Source: Pleomorphomonas sp. (GTDB lineage Bacteria; Pseudomonadota; Alphaproteobacteria; Rhizobiales; Pleomorphomonadaceae). Taken from it: 32,295 bases of DNA. The translations under genes were made by a program, and so were the position numbers. The notes beneath the pieces were generated by a model that was given only the letters and a program-made list of their open reading frames with translations, was not told the DNA's origin and searched no databases. Of the stretch, positions 1 to 8,181 are shown piece after piece (within the stretch, counting starts at the first letter, position 1; each line of letters begins with the position of its first letter). The stretch spans positions 1 to 32,295 of the forward strand of contig JAUVXG010000029.1 of NCBI GenBank assembly GCA_030603685.1. Reading direction: 5' to 3'.

Positions 1-46
1 AAAGGCAGAGAGACCGCCAATGGCCGCCGAATAAGGAACCTTCGCT

Positions 47-112
47 CCTTGACAGGCAGGAACAATCCATGAACCCTGTCAAGGATGTCGACGGTTCATT
101 CTGTCAAGAATG
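47..112. repeat. Clustered inverted and direct repeats upstream of the GFA-type gene
   Basis: CCTTGACAGG (47-56) is the exact reverse complement of CCTGTCAAGG (75-84). CTGTCAAG recurs at 101-108 inside a second perfect palindrome, CATTCT-GTCA-AGAATG (97-112). Three copies of the same core in 66 bp look like a multi-site operator or a structured leader. The first downstream gene starts at 184. The function is inferred and no regulator gene for it was identified. Confidence 0.5.
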
Positions 113-183
113 TTCCCGGTCGCTCAGCGCGCTCTCGGCATGCCTGTCCGCTCCATGCTATCGTCTCCCCTCGGAGGTGCGAG

Positions 184-642
184 ATGAGCGAAGACGGACA
201 TTCCGGCGGCTGCCAGTGCGGGCGGGTGCGGTTTCATGTGGCCGGGCCGCTTGGACGGGCTAGCATCTGTCATTGCCGCATGTGCCAGAAGGCCTTCGGC
301 TCGTTCTTCGGGCCGCTGGTGTCGGCGTCGAACGACCGCTTTTCCTGGACGCGCGGCGAACCGGCGTGGTTCCAGAGCTCCAACAAGGTGCGGCGGGGCT
401 TCTGCAATCATTGCGGCACGCCGCTCGCCTACGATTGGGGCGGGCCGGCGCTGGAACTCGCCATCGGGGCCCTGGACGATCCCGAGAGCGTACCGCCGAC
501 CATCCAAGTCGGGCTCGAACACCGGATGAGCTGGTTTTCGACGCTTGCCGACCTGCCGACCCGGCCGCCGGAGGAGCAGGCTAAGGTCGAACGCTTCCAG
601 GCCGACATCGTTTCCTTCCAGCATCCCGACCACGACACCTGA
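184..642 (+). CDS. GFA/CENP-V family zinc-binding protein
   Basis: This 152-residue protein has the cysteine pattern of the GFA (glutathione-dependent formaldehyde-activating enzyme-like, CENP-V) fold: Cys10 and Cys12 near the start, a CHCRMC cluster (Cys29, 31, 34), and a CNHCG pair (Cys74, 77). These residues bind structural and catalytic zinc in the family. Many members have no proven substrate, and a formaldehyde role cannot be assigned from sequence. The ATG at 184 is chosen because GGAGG lies at 173-177 with six-base spacing; an earlier in-frame ATG at 85 lacks such a site. The gene stands alone, 133 bp before the next gene and behind the repeat cluster at 47-112, which may control it. 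Confidence 0.87.
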   Translation: MSEDGHSGGCQCGRVRFHVAGPLGRASICHCRMCQKAFGSFFGPLVSASNDRFSWTRGEPAWFQSSNKVRRGFCNHCGTPLAYDWGGPALELAIGALDDPESVPPTIQVGLEHRMSWFSTLADLPTRPPEEQAKVERFQADIVSFQHPDHDT

Positions 643-775
643 GGGAACGACGCCTGCTTGTTTGATGACCTCCCATGCCCATTGTTTGTCCTTGAGATGG
701 GGGGAGGCGGCTGTTAGCCCCGCGACGGTTGCCCGCTGTGGCATCCACCCCGTCGTCCGCTGTCAAGGAGCTGCC

Positions 776-1795
776 ATGAACCCGTCTCTTCCGTTGTTTG
801 CCGCCGCCGGTGCGCTGATGGCCGTCTCTCCGGCGATGGCGACCGACGCGCCGATTGCGCCCAAGGTGCTGGTGATCAGCATGTTCGAGCACGAGGCGAC
901 GCATTGGCTTGAGCGTGAAAAGCTCGACATCAAGACGCCGATCGCCGGGCTGTCCGAAGCCTTTCCCGACCTGTCGTGCAACGCGGCCGGTCTCTGCCTG
1001 GTCACGACGGCGATGGGCTACGCCAACGCGGCCAGCTCGATTTCCGCGCTGGTCCACTCCGACAAGCTTGACCTCAGCCACACCTATTTCCTGATCGCTG
1101 GCATCGCCGGGGTCGATCCGGCCGACGGCACCACGGGGTCGGCTCTTTGGGCGCGCTATGCGATCGACGGGGGCCTGCAGTGGGAGGTCGACGCCCGTTC
1201 GCTGCCGGAAGGTTGGAACACCGGCCTGTTCGGTATGTACTCCAAGGCGCCGGGCGAGAAGCCGAAGTCGGTCTACGGCACCGAGATCTATCACCTCGAC
1301 GACGCGTTGGTCGACAAGGCCTATGCGCTGAGCAAGGACGTGGCTCTCGCCGACAGCGATGACGCGCGCGCCTACCGGGCGCTCTATCCGGCCGCGCCGG
1401 CCAACGCCGCGCCGACCGTGTCGATCTGCGACACCGTTTCCGGCGACACGTGGTGGCACGGCAAGGCGATGAGCGATGCCATCGACGCCTGGGCGAAGCT
1501 GTTGACCGACGGCGCCGCCAACTACTGCACGACCCAGCAAGAGGACAACGCCACGCTGACGGCGCTGAAGCGCGGCGCCGACATGGGACGGCTCGATTTC
1601 AAGCGGATCGCGGTGCTGCGCACGGCGTCGAACTTCGATCAGGAACATCCGGGGCAACTGCCCAGCGATTCGCTCAACGCCAACTCCGGCGGGTTCATGC
1701 CTTCGCTGGAGAACGCCTATCGCGTCGGATCGGCGCTCACCGGCGCCGTTCTCGCCGACTGGGATGTGTGGAAGGACGGTGTTCCCAAGGACTGA
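776..1795 (+). CDS. Purine nucleoside permease (NUP) family protein
   Basis: The 339-residue product begins with a signal peptide: a hydrophobic stretch ends in AMA near residue 22, followed by TDAPIAPKV. The mature part has the features of the NUP family, including MFEHEATHWL near the start, a Gly/Ala-rich segment around TYFLIAGIAGVDP, and RTASNFDQ near the C terminus. NUP proteins are linked to nucleoside uptake and are distantly related to the nucleoside phosphorylase fold, so an exported nucleoside-binding or cleaving protein is possible. AAGGAG at 765-770 lies five bases before the ATG, which settles the start. The gene is monocistronic, with a long hairpin just after it. Confidence 0.83.
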   Translation: MNPSLPLFAAAGALMAVSPAMATDAPIAPKVLVISMFEHEATHWLEREKLDIKTPIAGLSEAFPDLSCNAAGLCLVTTAMGYANAASSISALVHSDKLDLSHTYFLIAGIAGVDPADGTTGSALWARYAIDGGLQWEVDARSLPEGWNTGLFGMYSKAPGEKPKSVYGTEIYHLDDALVDKAYALSKDVALADSDDARAYRALYPAAPANAAPTVSICDTVSGDTWWHGKAMSDAIDAWAKLLTDGAANYCTTQQEDNATLTALKRGADMGRLDFKRIAVLRTASNFDQEHPGQLPSDSLNANSGGFMPSLENAYRVGSALTGAVLADWDVWKDGVPKD

Positions 1796-1830
1796 GACCC
1801 AACGTCGTCGCAAGCGGCGGTTGGTGTTCG

Positions 1831-1867
1831 AGAGCTTCTCGGGTCTCTCAGGGACCCGGGAAGCTCT
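1831..1867 (+). repeat. Long imperfect hairpin after the NUP gene
   Basis: AGAGCTTCTCGGGTC (1831-1845) pairs with GACCCGGGAAGCTCT (1853-1867) over 15 positions with one G-U wobble and a seven-base loop. It begins 36 bp after the NUP stop. No T-run follows on the plus strand, so it may be a 3' stabiliser or extragenic palindrome rather than a classical terminator. The rest of the 294-bp gap up to 2089 shows nothing else I can name. Confidence 0.6.
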
Positions 1868-2089
1868 GAACTCCCTCAACGAGCGGCGATCCGGCGTCCT
1901 GGCGGGTTGGCATGCCGGGACCGCGCCAGCCGGCGTTGAGGGCAATGCTTTGGTTCTTATGCGATTTCTGGACTTCACGGAAATGTTCACAGCTCGGCTC
2001 TAGGCCGGAGCGGCGGTGTGCACTAGAAAAGCGTGCATATACCCCTAATTCCGGTTGGTCCTTCCGTCCAGCCCGCCAGGAACCGTTCC

Positions 2090-3154
2090 ATGCCCACACT
2101 CTTCGATCCCGTGCGCCTCGGCGCTCTCGAACTCCCCAATCGTATCGTCATGGCGCCGCTGACCCGGGCGCGCGCCACCACCGACCGCATCCCGACCGAC
2201 GTGATGCGCGAGTATTACGAACAGCGAGCGTCGGCCGGCCTCATCCTTACCGAGGCGACCATCGTCACGCCCAAGGGCGCCGGTTATGCGGCGACGCCCG
2301 GCATCTACTCCGACGCTCAGGTCGAGGCCTGGAAGCCGATCACCGAGGCGGTGCATCGCAAGGGCGGCAAGATCGTCATGCAGCTCTGGCACGTCGGCCG
2401 CATTTCCGATCCGTCGCTGCTGGATGGCGATTTGCCGGTGGCGCCCAGCGCCATCCAGCCGGCCGGACACGTCAGCCTGCTCCGGCCAATCCGACCCTAT
2501 CCGACGCCGCGCGCCCTCGACATCGATGAACTGCCCGGCATCGTCGAGGCTTATCGCAAGGGAGCGGAGAACGCCCGCGAGGCGGGCTTTGACGGCGTCG
2601 AGATTCATGGCGCCAACGGCTACCTGCTTGACCAGTTCCTGCAGGACGGGACGAACAAGCGCACCGACGCCTATGGCGGCCCGGTCGAGAATCGCGCCCG
2701 CCTGATGCTGGAGGCGGTGGATGCGGCGATCAGCGTCTGGGGCGCCAGCCGCGTCGGCCTGCATCTCGCCCCGCGCAGCGACAGCCACGACATGAGCGAC
2801 AGCGATCCGAAGGCCACCTTCGGCTACGTCGCCCGCGAGGCGGGCAAGCGTGGCCTCGCCTTCATCTTCACCCGCGAGCATCTCGGCGACGATCGCCTGA
2901 CGCCCCACATCAAGGAGCAGTTCGGCGGCGCGCTGATCGCCAACGAGGGCTTCACCTTCGATCAGGCCTCGGCCGAGGTGGCGGCCGGCCGGGCCGACGC
3001 GGTCGCCTGGGGCAAGGAGTTCATCGCCAACCCCGATCTCGTCGCGCGCTTCCGGGCCGGTTCGACGCGCAACCCGCTGGTACCCGAGACCATCTACGCC
3101 GAGGGCGCCCTCGGCTATACCGACTACCCGGCGCTCGAAGCCGTCTCGGCCTGA
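2090..3154 (+). CDS. Alkene reductase, old yellow enzyme family (NADH:flavin oxidoreductase)
   Basis: This 354-residue single-domain TIM-barrel flavoprotein is predicted to use FMN and NAD(P)H to reduce activated C=C bonds or nitro compounds in the cytoplasm. Family hallmarks are visible: the start LFDPVRLGALELPNR, the QLWHVGR strand, and EIHGANGYLLDQF, in which His173 and Asn176 match the substrate-anchoring His/Asn pair and Tyr178 the proton donor of OYE1-type enzymes. TDAYGG and VENR follow as usual. The length fits NemA-like members. AGGAA at 2078-2082 supports the ATG at 2090 over an upstream in-frame start. The physiological substrate cannot be told. The gene ends at a strong terminator shared with the convergent HTH gene. 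Confidence 0.93.
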   Translation: MPTLFDPVRLGALELPNRIVMAPLTRARATTDRIPTDVMREYYEQRASAGLILTEATIVTPKGAGYAATPGIYSDAQVEAWKPITEAVHRKGGKIVMQLWHVGRISDPSLLDGDLPVAPSAIQPAGHVSLLRPIRPYPTPRALDIDELPGIVEAYRKGAENAREAGFDGVEIHGANGYLLDQFLQDGTNKRTDAYGGPVENRARLMLEAVDAAISVWGASRVGLHLAPRSDSHDMSDSDPKATFGYVAREAGKRGLAFIFTREHLGDDRLTPHIKEQFGGALIANEGFTFDQASAEVAAGRADAVAWGKEFIANPDLVARFRAGSTRNPLVPETIYAEGALGYTDYPALEAVSA

Positions 3155-3180
3155 CGGTCCACGCAAGTCAGACGCAATGA

Positions 3181-3214
3181 AAACGCCCCGCGGCAGGACC
3201 GCCGCGGGGCGTTT
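3181..3214. terminator. Bidirectional Rho-independent terminator
   Basis: AAACGCCCCGCGGC (3181-3194) and GCCGCGGGGCGTTT (3201-3214) form a perfect 14-bp stem with a six-base loop (AGGACC). The A/T ends of the stem supply a short U-tract in both directions. It lies between the convergent old yellow enzyme and HTH genes, so it probably serves both. Confidence 0.88.
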
Positions 3215-3234
3215 GTCGTGTTGGGTGAGACCGC

Positions 3235-3453
3235 TCAGGCTCCCTCCGCCTCCCGGCGATGTTCGAGGATGTCGCCGGGCTGGCATTCCAGCACCTCGCA
3301 GATCTTGGCCAGCGTCTCGAAGCGGACGCCGCGTACCTTGCCGGATTTCAGGAGCGACAGGTTGGCCTCGGTGATGCCGATGGCGGCGGCCAGTTCCTTG
3401 GAGCGCATCTTGCGCTGCGCCAGAACGACGTCGAGATTGACGACAATGGGCAT
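3235..3453 (-). CDS. Cro/C1-type (XRE) helix-turn-helix regulator
   Basis: The 72-residue protein is essentially one HTH_3 domain. The helix pair is readable in KELAAAIGITEANLSLLKSG, followed by KVRGVRFETLAKICEVLECQPGDIL, the usual end of small YozG/YgzD-like XRE proteins. It lies three bases after the DUF2975 gene stop (TGA-GCG-ATG) and has no clear ribosome-binding site of its own, so translation is probably coupled. A small XRE regulator paired with a DUF2975 membrane protein is a recurring two-gene arrangement in bacteria. What it regulates is unknown; autoregulation from the promoter at 4065-4093 is a reasonable guess. Confidence 0.9.
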   Translation of the reverse strand: MPIVVNLDVVLAQRKMRSKELAAAIGITEANLSLLKSGKVRGVRFETLAKICEVLECQPGDILEHRREAEGA

Positions 3454-3456
3454 CGC

Positions 3457-4032
3457 TCAGACGAAACTCCGGTTTTCCTCGGCCAGGCCGAGCGCTTCCT
3501 GCATTACCAGCGAGAAGACCAGGAACAGGAAGCCGAACATCAGCGCGGCCAGCGCCTGCGAATCAACGCCGATCGTGAGCATATGGTGCCCCGGCGGGTT
3601 AGCCGAGGTCATGAGCAGCGTCACCACCGTCTTGCAGATGACACTGGCGGCGCAGCTGGAGAACGCCAGCCAGCCGACGCGGCCGAGCCGGCGCGGCACT
3701 ACCGGATCGAACACCGAACCGTCGGCGAACAGCCGGAAGAGCCGTCCGAGTTCGACGAGCATGGCGACCAGCAATGCGACGGGCACCATGGCAACGGCGC
3801 CGGCGGTGTCCACCATCATCGGGGAGGGCGTCACCATGACGCCGTCGGCCGACTCGACAAGCCATTCGGCAAGCGCTCCCTCGATGAGCCAGAGGTAGGC
3901 GGTGGCGAGCGCGATGAGCGCCGTCGACACGAAACTGGCCCATGAGGCGAAGCCGGCGAGCCGCGTCAGGCGGCGACGGCGCGACGTGCCGGCCGAAACC
4001 TGCGCCATGTCAGAGAGTGTAAGCGAGTTCAT
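3457..4032 (-). CDS. DUF2975 family membrane protein
   Basis: The 191-residue protein has four predicted membrane segments, roughly residues 27-50, 76-100, 120-142 and 157-180. This matches the DUF2975 (YoaS-like) family, as do the motif GRLFRLFADGSVFDP between segments two and three and the partnership with a small XRE regulator. The function is unknown; the family is thought to work with the regulator, perhaps as a membrane sensor. ATG at 4032 is preferred because AAGG lies ten bases upstream; a GTG at 4041 would add three residues. It is the first gene of a two-gene operon with a good promoter 33 bp upstream. Confidence 0.85.
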   Translation of the reverse strand: MNSLTLSDMAQVSAGTSRRRRLTRLAGFASWASFVSTALIALATAYLWLIEGALAEWLVESADGVMVTPSPMMVDTAGAVAMVPVALLVAMLVELGRLFRLFADGSVFDPVVPRRLGRVGWLAFSSCAASVICKTVVTLLMTSANPPGHHMLTIGVDSQALAALMFGFLFLVFSLVMQEALGLAEENRSFV

Positions 4033-4064
4033 GATGTCCACACCTTGTCTGCGTTGACAAAATT

Positions 4065-4093
4065 ATCGTAATTCAATAATTCGACATCGTCAA
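4065..4093 (-). promoter_or_regulatory. Sigma-70-type promoter of the DUF2975/HTH operon
   Basis: On the minus strand a TTGACG -35 box (4093-4088) is separated by exactly 17 bp from TACGAT (4070-4065). The segment is strikingly AT-rich compared with its surroundings. A start near 4058 would give a leader of about 26 bases before the ATG at 4032. The -35 box lies 17 bp after the DUF1062 stop, so the two-gene unit is transcribed on its own. Confidence 0.65.
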
Positions 4094-4109
4094 ACAGAAA
4101 TATCTGTCG

Positions 4110-4757
4110 TCACGCGTGACCCGTCAAACGGTTCGTCGGCTGTCGGGCGGCGTCGCTGATGGCGCGTCCGTCGTCGAGCCCCACGAGGTCGAGGAAAATG
4201 GTCTGGCCGCCGCGAGGTGGCCGCTTCAGTGCGTTGCCGCCGTCTCCGACGATCAGGCGGCCGGCCCTCGCCAGGGCAGCGATCCGGCTGCGCGCGCAGC
4301 CGAGTTCGACCGCCAGCAGGCGATCGAGACGCAGCCCGACCGGGTAGGGTATGGCAAGCGCGATTTCGACGCTCGTCGAGGCGTCGGTGCCGCCGAGCAC
4401 CGCCTTGTCGACCGCCACGCTTTCGGACTGGATGACGGTTGGCGTCTTGCGGCGGAGCGCGGCGAGATCGAAGGCGAGGCGACGGACAAGAGCCGGGTCG
4501 CCGGATCTCAGGGCAGCGAGCTCGGCCGGAGGAATGTCGGCGGCGAGCCGCCGCTCCAGGAACGGCCGGTTCCAGGTGCGGTCGCAATCGTCACACTTGT
4601 AGATCAGCCAGGCATCGAGCCGCTTGCCGTTGGCATTGAGGCGGATCTTGCCGCTCGGGTGGTAGGGGCGGTCGCCACCGCAGGTCGGACAGGCGAGAAC
4701 GGGACGGGGACAGTCGCGCGGAACGATGGTCCAGCGGACGTGGAGACAGTCGGACAT
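4110..4757 (-). CDS. DUF1062 domain-containing protein
   Basis: The 215-residue protein matches DUF1062: an N-terminal zinc-ribbon-like part with CPTCGGDRPYHPSGKIR (about residues 23-39) and YKCDDCDRTWNRP (about 53-65), giving two CxxC pairs, then an alpha/beta C-terminal half that ends in GDGGNALKRPPRGGQ. The family is uncharacterised. The four cysteines suggest bound zinc and possibly nucleic-acid contact, but that is inference. AAGGAAG eight bases before the ATG supports the start. The gene is monocistronic; the downstream pair has its own promoter, and a long gene-free stretch lies upstream. Confidence 0.85.
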   Translation of the reverse strand: MSDCLHVRWTIVPRDCPRPVLACPTCGGDRPYHPSGKIRLNANGKRLDAWLIYKCDDCDRTWNRPFLERRLAADIPPAELAALRSGDPALVRRLAFDLAALRRKTPTVIQSESVAVDKAVLGGTDASTSVEIALAIPYPVGLRLDRLLAVELGCARSRIAALARAGRLIVGDGGNALKRPPRGGQTIFLDLVGLDDGRAISDAARQPTNRLTGHA

Positions 4758-5454
4758 GCCAGGGTCTTCCTTGAGGGAAGTCCAGCGGCATGGCGGACGA
4801 GGCCCGGCGGAGCGGGCGCGGCATGGCGGATGCGCGGATCAGTTCGGATGCGGCGGGATGCCGACGGCGACAAGGCCAGGCCGGTCTCGATCCGCCACCC
4901 GATGGACGTCAAAAGCCATCCGGAAACCGGGGTTTCCGAGAATGCGGGTACTGCGGGATGAGACCGGCATTACGACGGCAAGGCGACGCCTCGTGTGTCC
5001 ATTCAAGGGAAGCCGCTCATAGCATGGCCGACGGCGGGTGCAACCGTGCAATGGTCGATCCGTCATCTTGGGTTGTCGCCTGTGGCGGCGGCGCAATGGT
5101 CGGTCACGCCGGCTTCAAGTGCCGGTAGGATGCCCACATCATATCCGTTCCGCCTGATATGGACTCACCAAGCTCAAGGAGGTCAGCTCAAGCGGGCTTC
5201 GGCCTTTCGGCGGAACCTGACGGAACGTTGACAGACCAAGAAGCCCCCGGTTCAGCTCGTCACCTGACGATGAAGAGCCACGGCAGTGTCGGAAAGGCGA
5301 GATGGCCTAGCTTCTGAAGCTTCGCGTTGAAGACATTTGTTTGTGAACCATACAATTTTTGGTAATTGCTTCGAGGTAATGTGCAAGCTGCAACTTGCTT
5401 CGCCATGCCCGAGCCAGGGCTTTCAAGAGAAATGACCGATTTGGGGGGCGTATC
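4758..5454. other. Gene-free stretch of about 700 bp
   Basis: No reading frame here shows a recognisable family or a good start signal. The longest candidates (for example 4839-5096 on the minus strand) are Arg-rich and look like by-products of high GC. It contains a perfect palindrome, CGGAAACC-GG-GGTTTCCG, at 4921-4938, and a repeat of GCAATGGTCG at 5047-5056 and 5092-5101. The last 120 bp become AT-rich and presumably hold the promoter of the PAS-GAF gene. The rest could be a decayed gene or hold an RNA that cannot be seen by eye. Confidence 0.5.
4921..4938. repeat. Perfect palindrome in the gene-free stretch
   Basis: CGGAAACC (4921-4928) and GGTTTCCG (4931-4938) are exact inverted copies around a GG centre. 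It could be an operator or a chance palindrome. No T-run follows on either strand, so it is not a terminator. Confidence 0.4.
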
Positions 5455-6831
5455 ATGGGATCCACCCATACCACTCATCCGGACGCGCAATCTGACTCCG
5501 CAGCCCAGTTCCAGCCGGCGCGAACCAGCACCAAGGTCGAGGCGCGCGAATACGAGGCGGAAATCACCGCGCTCAAAGCGCAGATTTCGAACTACCGAAT
5601 GGCGTTCGGCAACATTTCGCAGGGCGTTTGCCTGTTTGACGGCTCTCGCAAACTCGTCTTCTGCAACGACCGCTATGCCGAGCTCTATCGCCTGAGGCCC
5701 GAGCAGGTGCGTCCGGGAACGTCTCTTCAAGACATCATTGAAGCCCGGTGCGCCGTGGGAACCTCGCCCGTGTCGGCGGAGGAGTATCTGCGTCTGGGGG
5801 AGGAGATCAACGCCTCAGGTCCCCCGACGTCGAGGCTCACGGAGCTCCCCGACGGCCGGCTCATCTATATCTCGAACCAAGGCATGCCGGGCGGCGGCTG
5901 GGTATCGACGCATGAGGACGTGACGGAGATCACGACCGCGCGGGCCCTGGCATCCGAGCGCATCTCCTTGCAACTCCTGATCGACCTGGTTCCCGACTAC
6001 TTGTGGGTCAAGGATGCCGAGGGTCGCTTCGTCGTCGTAAACCGGGCTCTCGCAGTCGATACGCATTACGCCCGCACCAGCGACATGATCGGCACGAGCG
6101 ACGCGCAGCTCCACGCTCCCGAGATCGCTCAGGAGTTCAGGGCCATCGAAGTCGAGATCATGCGCAGCGGCATTCCCATGGTCGATCGGGAAGAACTCGT
6201 CACCGACGCGGCCGGCGCCCAGAAATGGATATCCTCCACCAAGGTTCCGCTTCGCAACGACCGGAACGAGGTGATCGGCCTGGTCGGGATCGCCCGCGAC
6301 ATCACCGCCCGGAGACTTGCCTCGGCCTTGCAGGCAGGACAGATCAAGATCCTGGAACAGATCGTCGCCGATGCGCCGCTGGAAGACGTGCTCGATCAGG
6401 TGGTTCTCCTGACCGAGTCCCAGAGCACCGGGTTGTTCTGCTCCCTGCTGCTGCTCGATGCCGATGGCGCCACCTTGCGGCGCGGAGCGGCGCCCAGCGT
6501 GTCCGAGCCGTTCCTGGGGGCCGCAAAGGGGATCCGCGTGGGGCCCTACAACGCATCCTGCGGGGCGGCCGCCCATCGACGCGAGATGGTGGTCGTGTCC
6601 GACATCCTGAGCGATCCCCTGTGGAACGACTACCGGCAGGTAGCAAGCGCGCATGGCTTCCGTTCCTGCTGGTCCACGCCGATCATTTCGCGCAAGGGCG
6701 ACGTCCTTGGCACGTTCGCCATGTATTCGAGGACGGTGCGGGAGCCGGTCAAGGCCGAGTATCAGTTGATCGAGTTCGCCGCGCGCCTCGCCGAAATCGC
6801 GATCGAGAGAACCCGGGCGACCGCCGCTTGA
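5455..6831 (+). CDS. PAS-PAS-GAF sensory protein without an output domain
   Basis: The 458-residue cytoplasmic protein has a short heptad-like helix (about 28-47), a first PAS domain (about 48-160, starting MAFGNISQGVCLFD, of the PAS_7 kind), a second PAS_4-like domain (about 171-290, VPDYLWVKDAEGRF), and a GAF domain (about 300-454, ending in AIERTRA). In related proteins this module feeds a histidine kinase, GGDEF or EAL domain. Here the reading frame stops right after the GAF domain, and the 144 bp before ruvC encode no output domain. It may be a free-standing signal-binding protein acting on a partner, or a truncated remnant. The ATG at 5455 is one of two in-frame options; neither has a strong ribosome-binding site. 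Ligands are unknown. Confidence 0.85.
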   Translation: MGSTHTTHPDAQSDSAAQFQPARTSTKVEAREYEAEITALKAQISNYRMAFGNISQGVCLFDGSRKLVFCNDRYAELYRLRPEQVRPGTSLQDIIEARCAVGTSPVSAEEYLRLGEEINASGPPTSRLTELPDGRLIYISNQGMPGGGWVSTHEDVTEITTARALASERISLQLLIDLVPDYLWVKDAEGRFVVVNRALAVDTHYARTSDMIGTSDAQLHAPEIAQEFRAIEVEIMRSGIPMVDREELVTDAAGAQKWISSTKVPLRNDRNEVIGLVGIARDITARRLASALQAGQIKILEQIVADAPLEDVLDQVVLLTESQSTGLFCSLLLLDADGATLRRGAAPSVSEPFLGAAKGIRVGPYNASCGAAAHRREMVVVSDILSDPLWNDYRQVASAHGFRSCWSTPIISRKGDVLGTFAMYSRTVREPVKAEYQLIEFAARLAEIAIERTRATAA

Positions 6832-6975
6832 GGAAGTCACTGCCTGGTCGCAAAGGATCCGGGGCGGCCATGTCGCCCCGCTCCCAGAGCCGCTCGTGCT
6901 CCGCTATCCCGTAACCGGTGGACGTCTCCCAGGCTCCATCTGTACAAACCATGAACGCACGACTAGCGTGCTGCC

Positions 6976-7491
6976 ATGACTAACGTCACGCGAATCATCG
7001 GCATCGATCCCGGGCTCAGGCGCACCGGCTGGGGCGTCATCGACAGCCTCGGCAACTCGGTGCGTTTCGTCGCCTCAGGGGCGGTGACCTCGGACGGCGA
7101 CATGGATCTCGCCTCGCGGCTCGTCCAGATCCACGACGGGCTCGACGCGGTGCTGCACCAGTTCCAGCCGGACGAGGCGGCCATCGAGCAGACCTTCGTC
7201 AACAAGGACGCCGGCGCCACGCTGAAGCTCGGGCAGGCGCGCGGCGTGGCGCTTCTGGTGCCGGCACGACGCGGCCTGCCGATCGGCGAGTACGCGCCCA
7301 ATGCGGTGAAGAAGGCGATCGTCGGTGCGGGGCATGCCGAGAAGGGGCAGATCCGCGTCATGGTCAAGGTCTTGATGCCGAAGGCGACCTTCGATAGCGA
7401 CGACGCCGCCGACGCGCTGGCCATCGCGTTGACGCATGCCCACCATCGCGGCTCGGTGGTGGGGCGGCTCGCCAAGCTGGCGGCCGGGTGA
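6976..7491 (+). CDS. ruvC: Crossover junction endodeoxyribonuclease RuvC
   Basis: RuvC resolves Holliday junctions by symmetric cuts in the RuvABC complex during recombinational repair. The 171-residue length is normal. The acidic active-site set is present: Asp11 in [13 protein letters not shown], Glu71 in AAIEQTF, and Asp143 and Asp146 in the [10 protein letters not shown] motif. The KLGQARG and [16 protein letters not shown] segments are also typical. It sits 20 bp before ruvA with the same orientation, so the two are almost certainly one operon. Confidence 0.97.
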   Translation: MTNVTRIIGIDPGLRRTGWGVIDSLGNSVRFVASGAVTSDGDMDLASRLVQIHDGLDAVLHQFQPDEAAIEQTFVNKDAGATLKLGQARGVALLVPARRGLPIGEYAPNAVKKAIVGAGHAEKGQIRVMVKVLMPKATFDSDDAADALAIALTHAHHRGSVVGRLAKLAAG

Positions 7492-7511
7492 CAAGTGGAG
7501 GGCAGGGCAGC

Positions 7512-8129
7512 ATGATCGGCAAGCTCAAGGGCGTGGTGGACAGCTTCGGCGACGACTGGATGATCCTCGATGTGCACGGCGTCGGCTACCAGGTCTACTG
7601 CTCGTCGCGGACCTTGCAGCGCCTGCCCAAGGCCGGCGAGGCGGCGACGCTGGCCATCGAAACCATGGTCCGCGAGGACATGATCCGCCTCTACGGCTTT
7701 TCCAACGACATCGAGCGCGAGTGGTTTCGCCTGTTGATGACGGTGCAGGGCGTCGGCGCCAAGGTGGCGCTCGCCGTGCTGTCGGTGCTCGATCCCGGCC
7801 AGCTCGCCACGGCCATCGCCATGCGCGACCTCACGGCCATCTCGCGGGCGCCGGGCGTCGGCAAGCGCGTGGCCGAACGCATCGCCACCGAACTCAAGGA
7901 CAAGGCGCCGGCCTTCGCCGACGCCGATCCGTCGGTGATCCGCGTTGCCGCCGATGTCGCCGAGGCGCGCGTCTCCGGTCCGGTGGCCGAGGCAGTGTCG
8001 GCGCTGGTCAATCTCGGCTATGCGCAGCTGCAGGCCGCCGCCGCCGTTCAGGCCGCGGCCAAGTCGATCGGCAGCGAGGCGACCACCACCCAACTGATCC
8101 GCCAGGGTCTCAAGGAACTGGCGCGTTGA
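7512..8129 (+). CDS. ruvA: Holliday junction branch migration protein RuvA
   Basis: RuvA binds Holliday junctions and loads the RuvB motor. The 205-residue protein shows the three domains: an N-terminal OB fold (about 1-62, starting MIGKLKGVV), paired helix-hairpin-helix motifs ([10 protein letters not shown] and [12 protein letters not shown], about 70-140), and the C-terminal RuvB-contact domain (about 155-205, [10 protein letters not shown]). The ATG at 7512 follows a purine-rich GGAGGGCAGGG stretch. ruvB, often next in line, is not here: a short-chain dehydrogenase follows after 52 bp. Confidence 0.97.
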   Translation: MIGKLKGVVDSFGDDWMILDVHGVGYQVYCSSRTLQRLPKAGEAATLAIETMVREDMIRLYGFSNDIEREWFRLLMTVQGVGAKVALAVLSVLDPGQLATAIAMRDLTAISRAPGVGKRVAERIATELKDKAPAFADADPSVIRVAADVAEARVSGPVAEAVSALVNLGYAQLQAAAAVQAAAKSIGSEATTTQLIRQGLKELAR

Positions 8130-8181
8130 CGCATGCGGCGACGGCCGCGTCCCAACAACAAGAGACAACCGGGAGGCCAAC

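Noticed and set aside
1-34. Possible 3' end of a truncated gene ending with TAA at 32-34 on the plus strand
   Set aside because: Only about ten codons are visible and nothing identifies a family.
581-1990. 469-codon open frame on the minus strand
   Set aside because: It lies opposite the NUP gene and its product is Arg-rich with no family features; typical of high-GC antisense frames.
4839-5096. 85-codon minus-strand frame in the gene-free stretch
   Set aside because: Arg-rich product, no ribosome-binding site and no recognised family; too weak to call.
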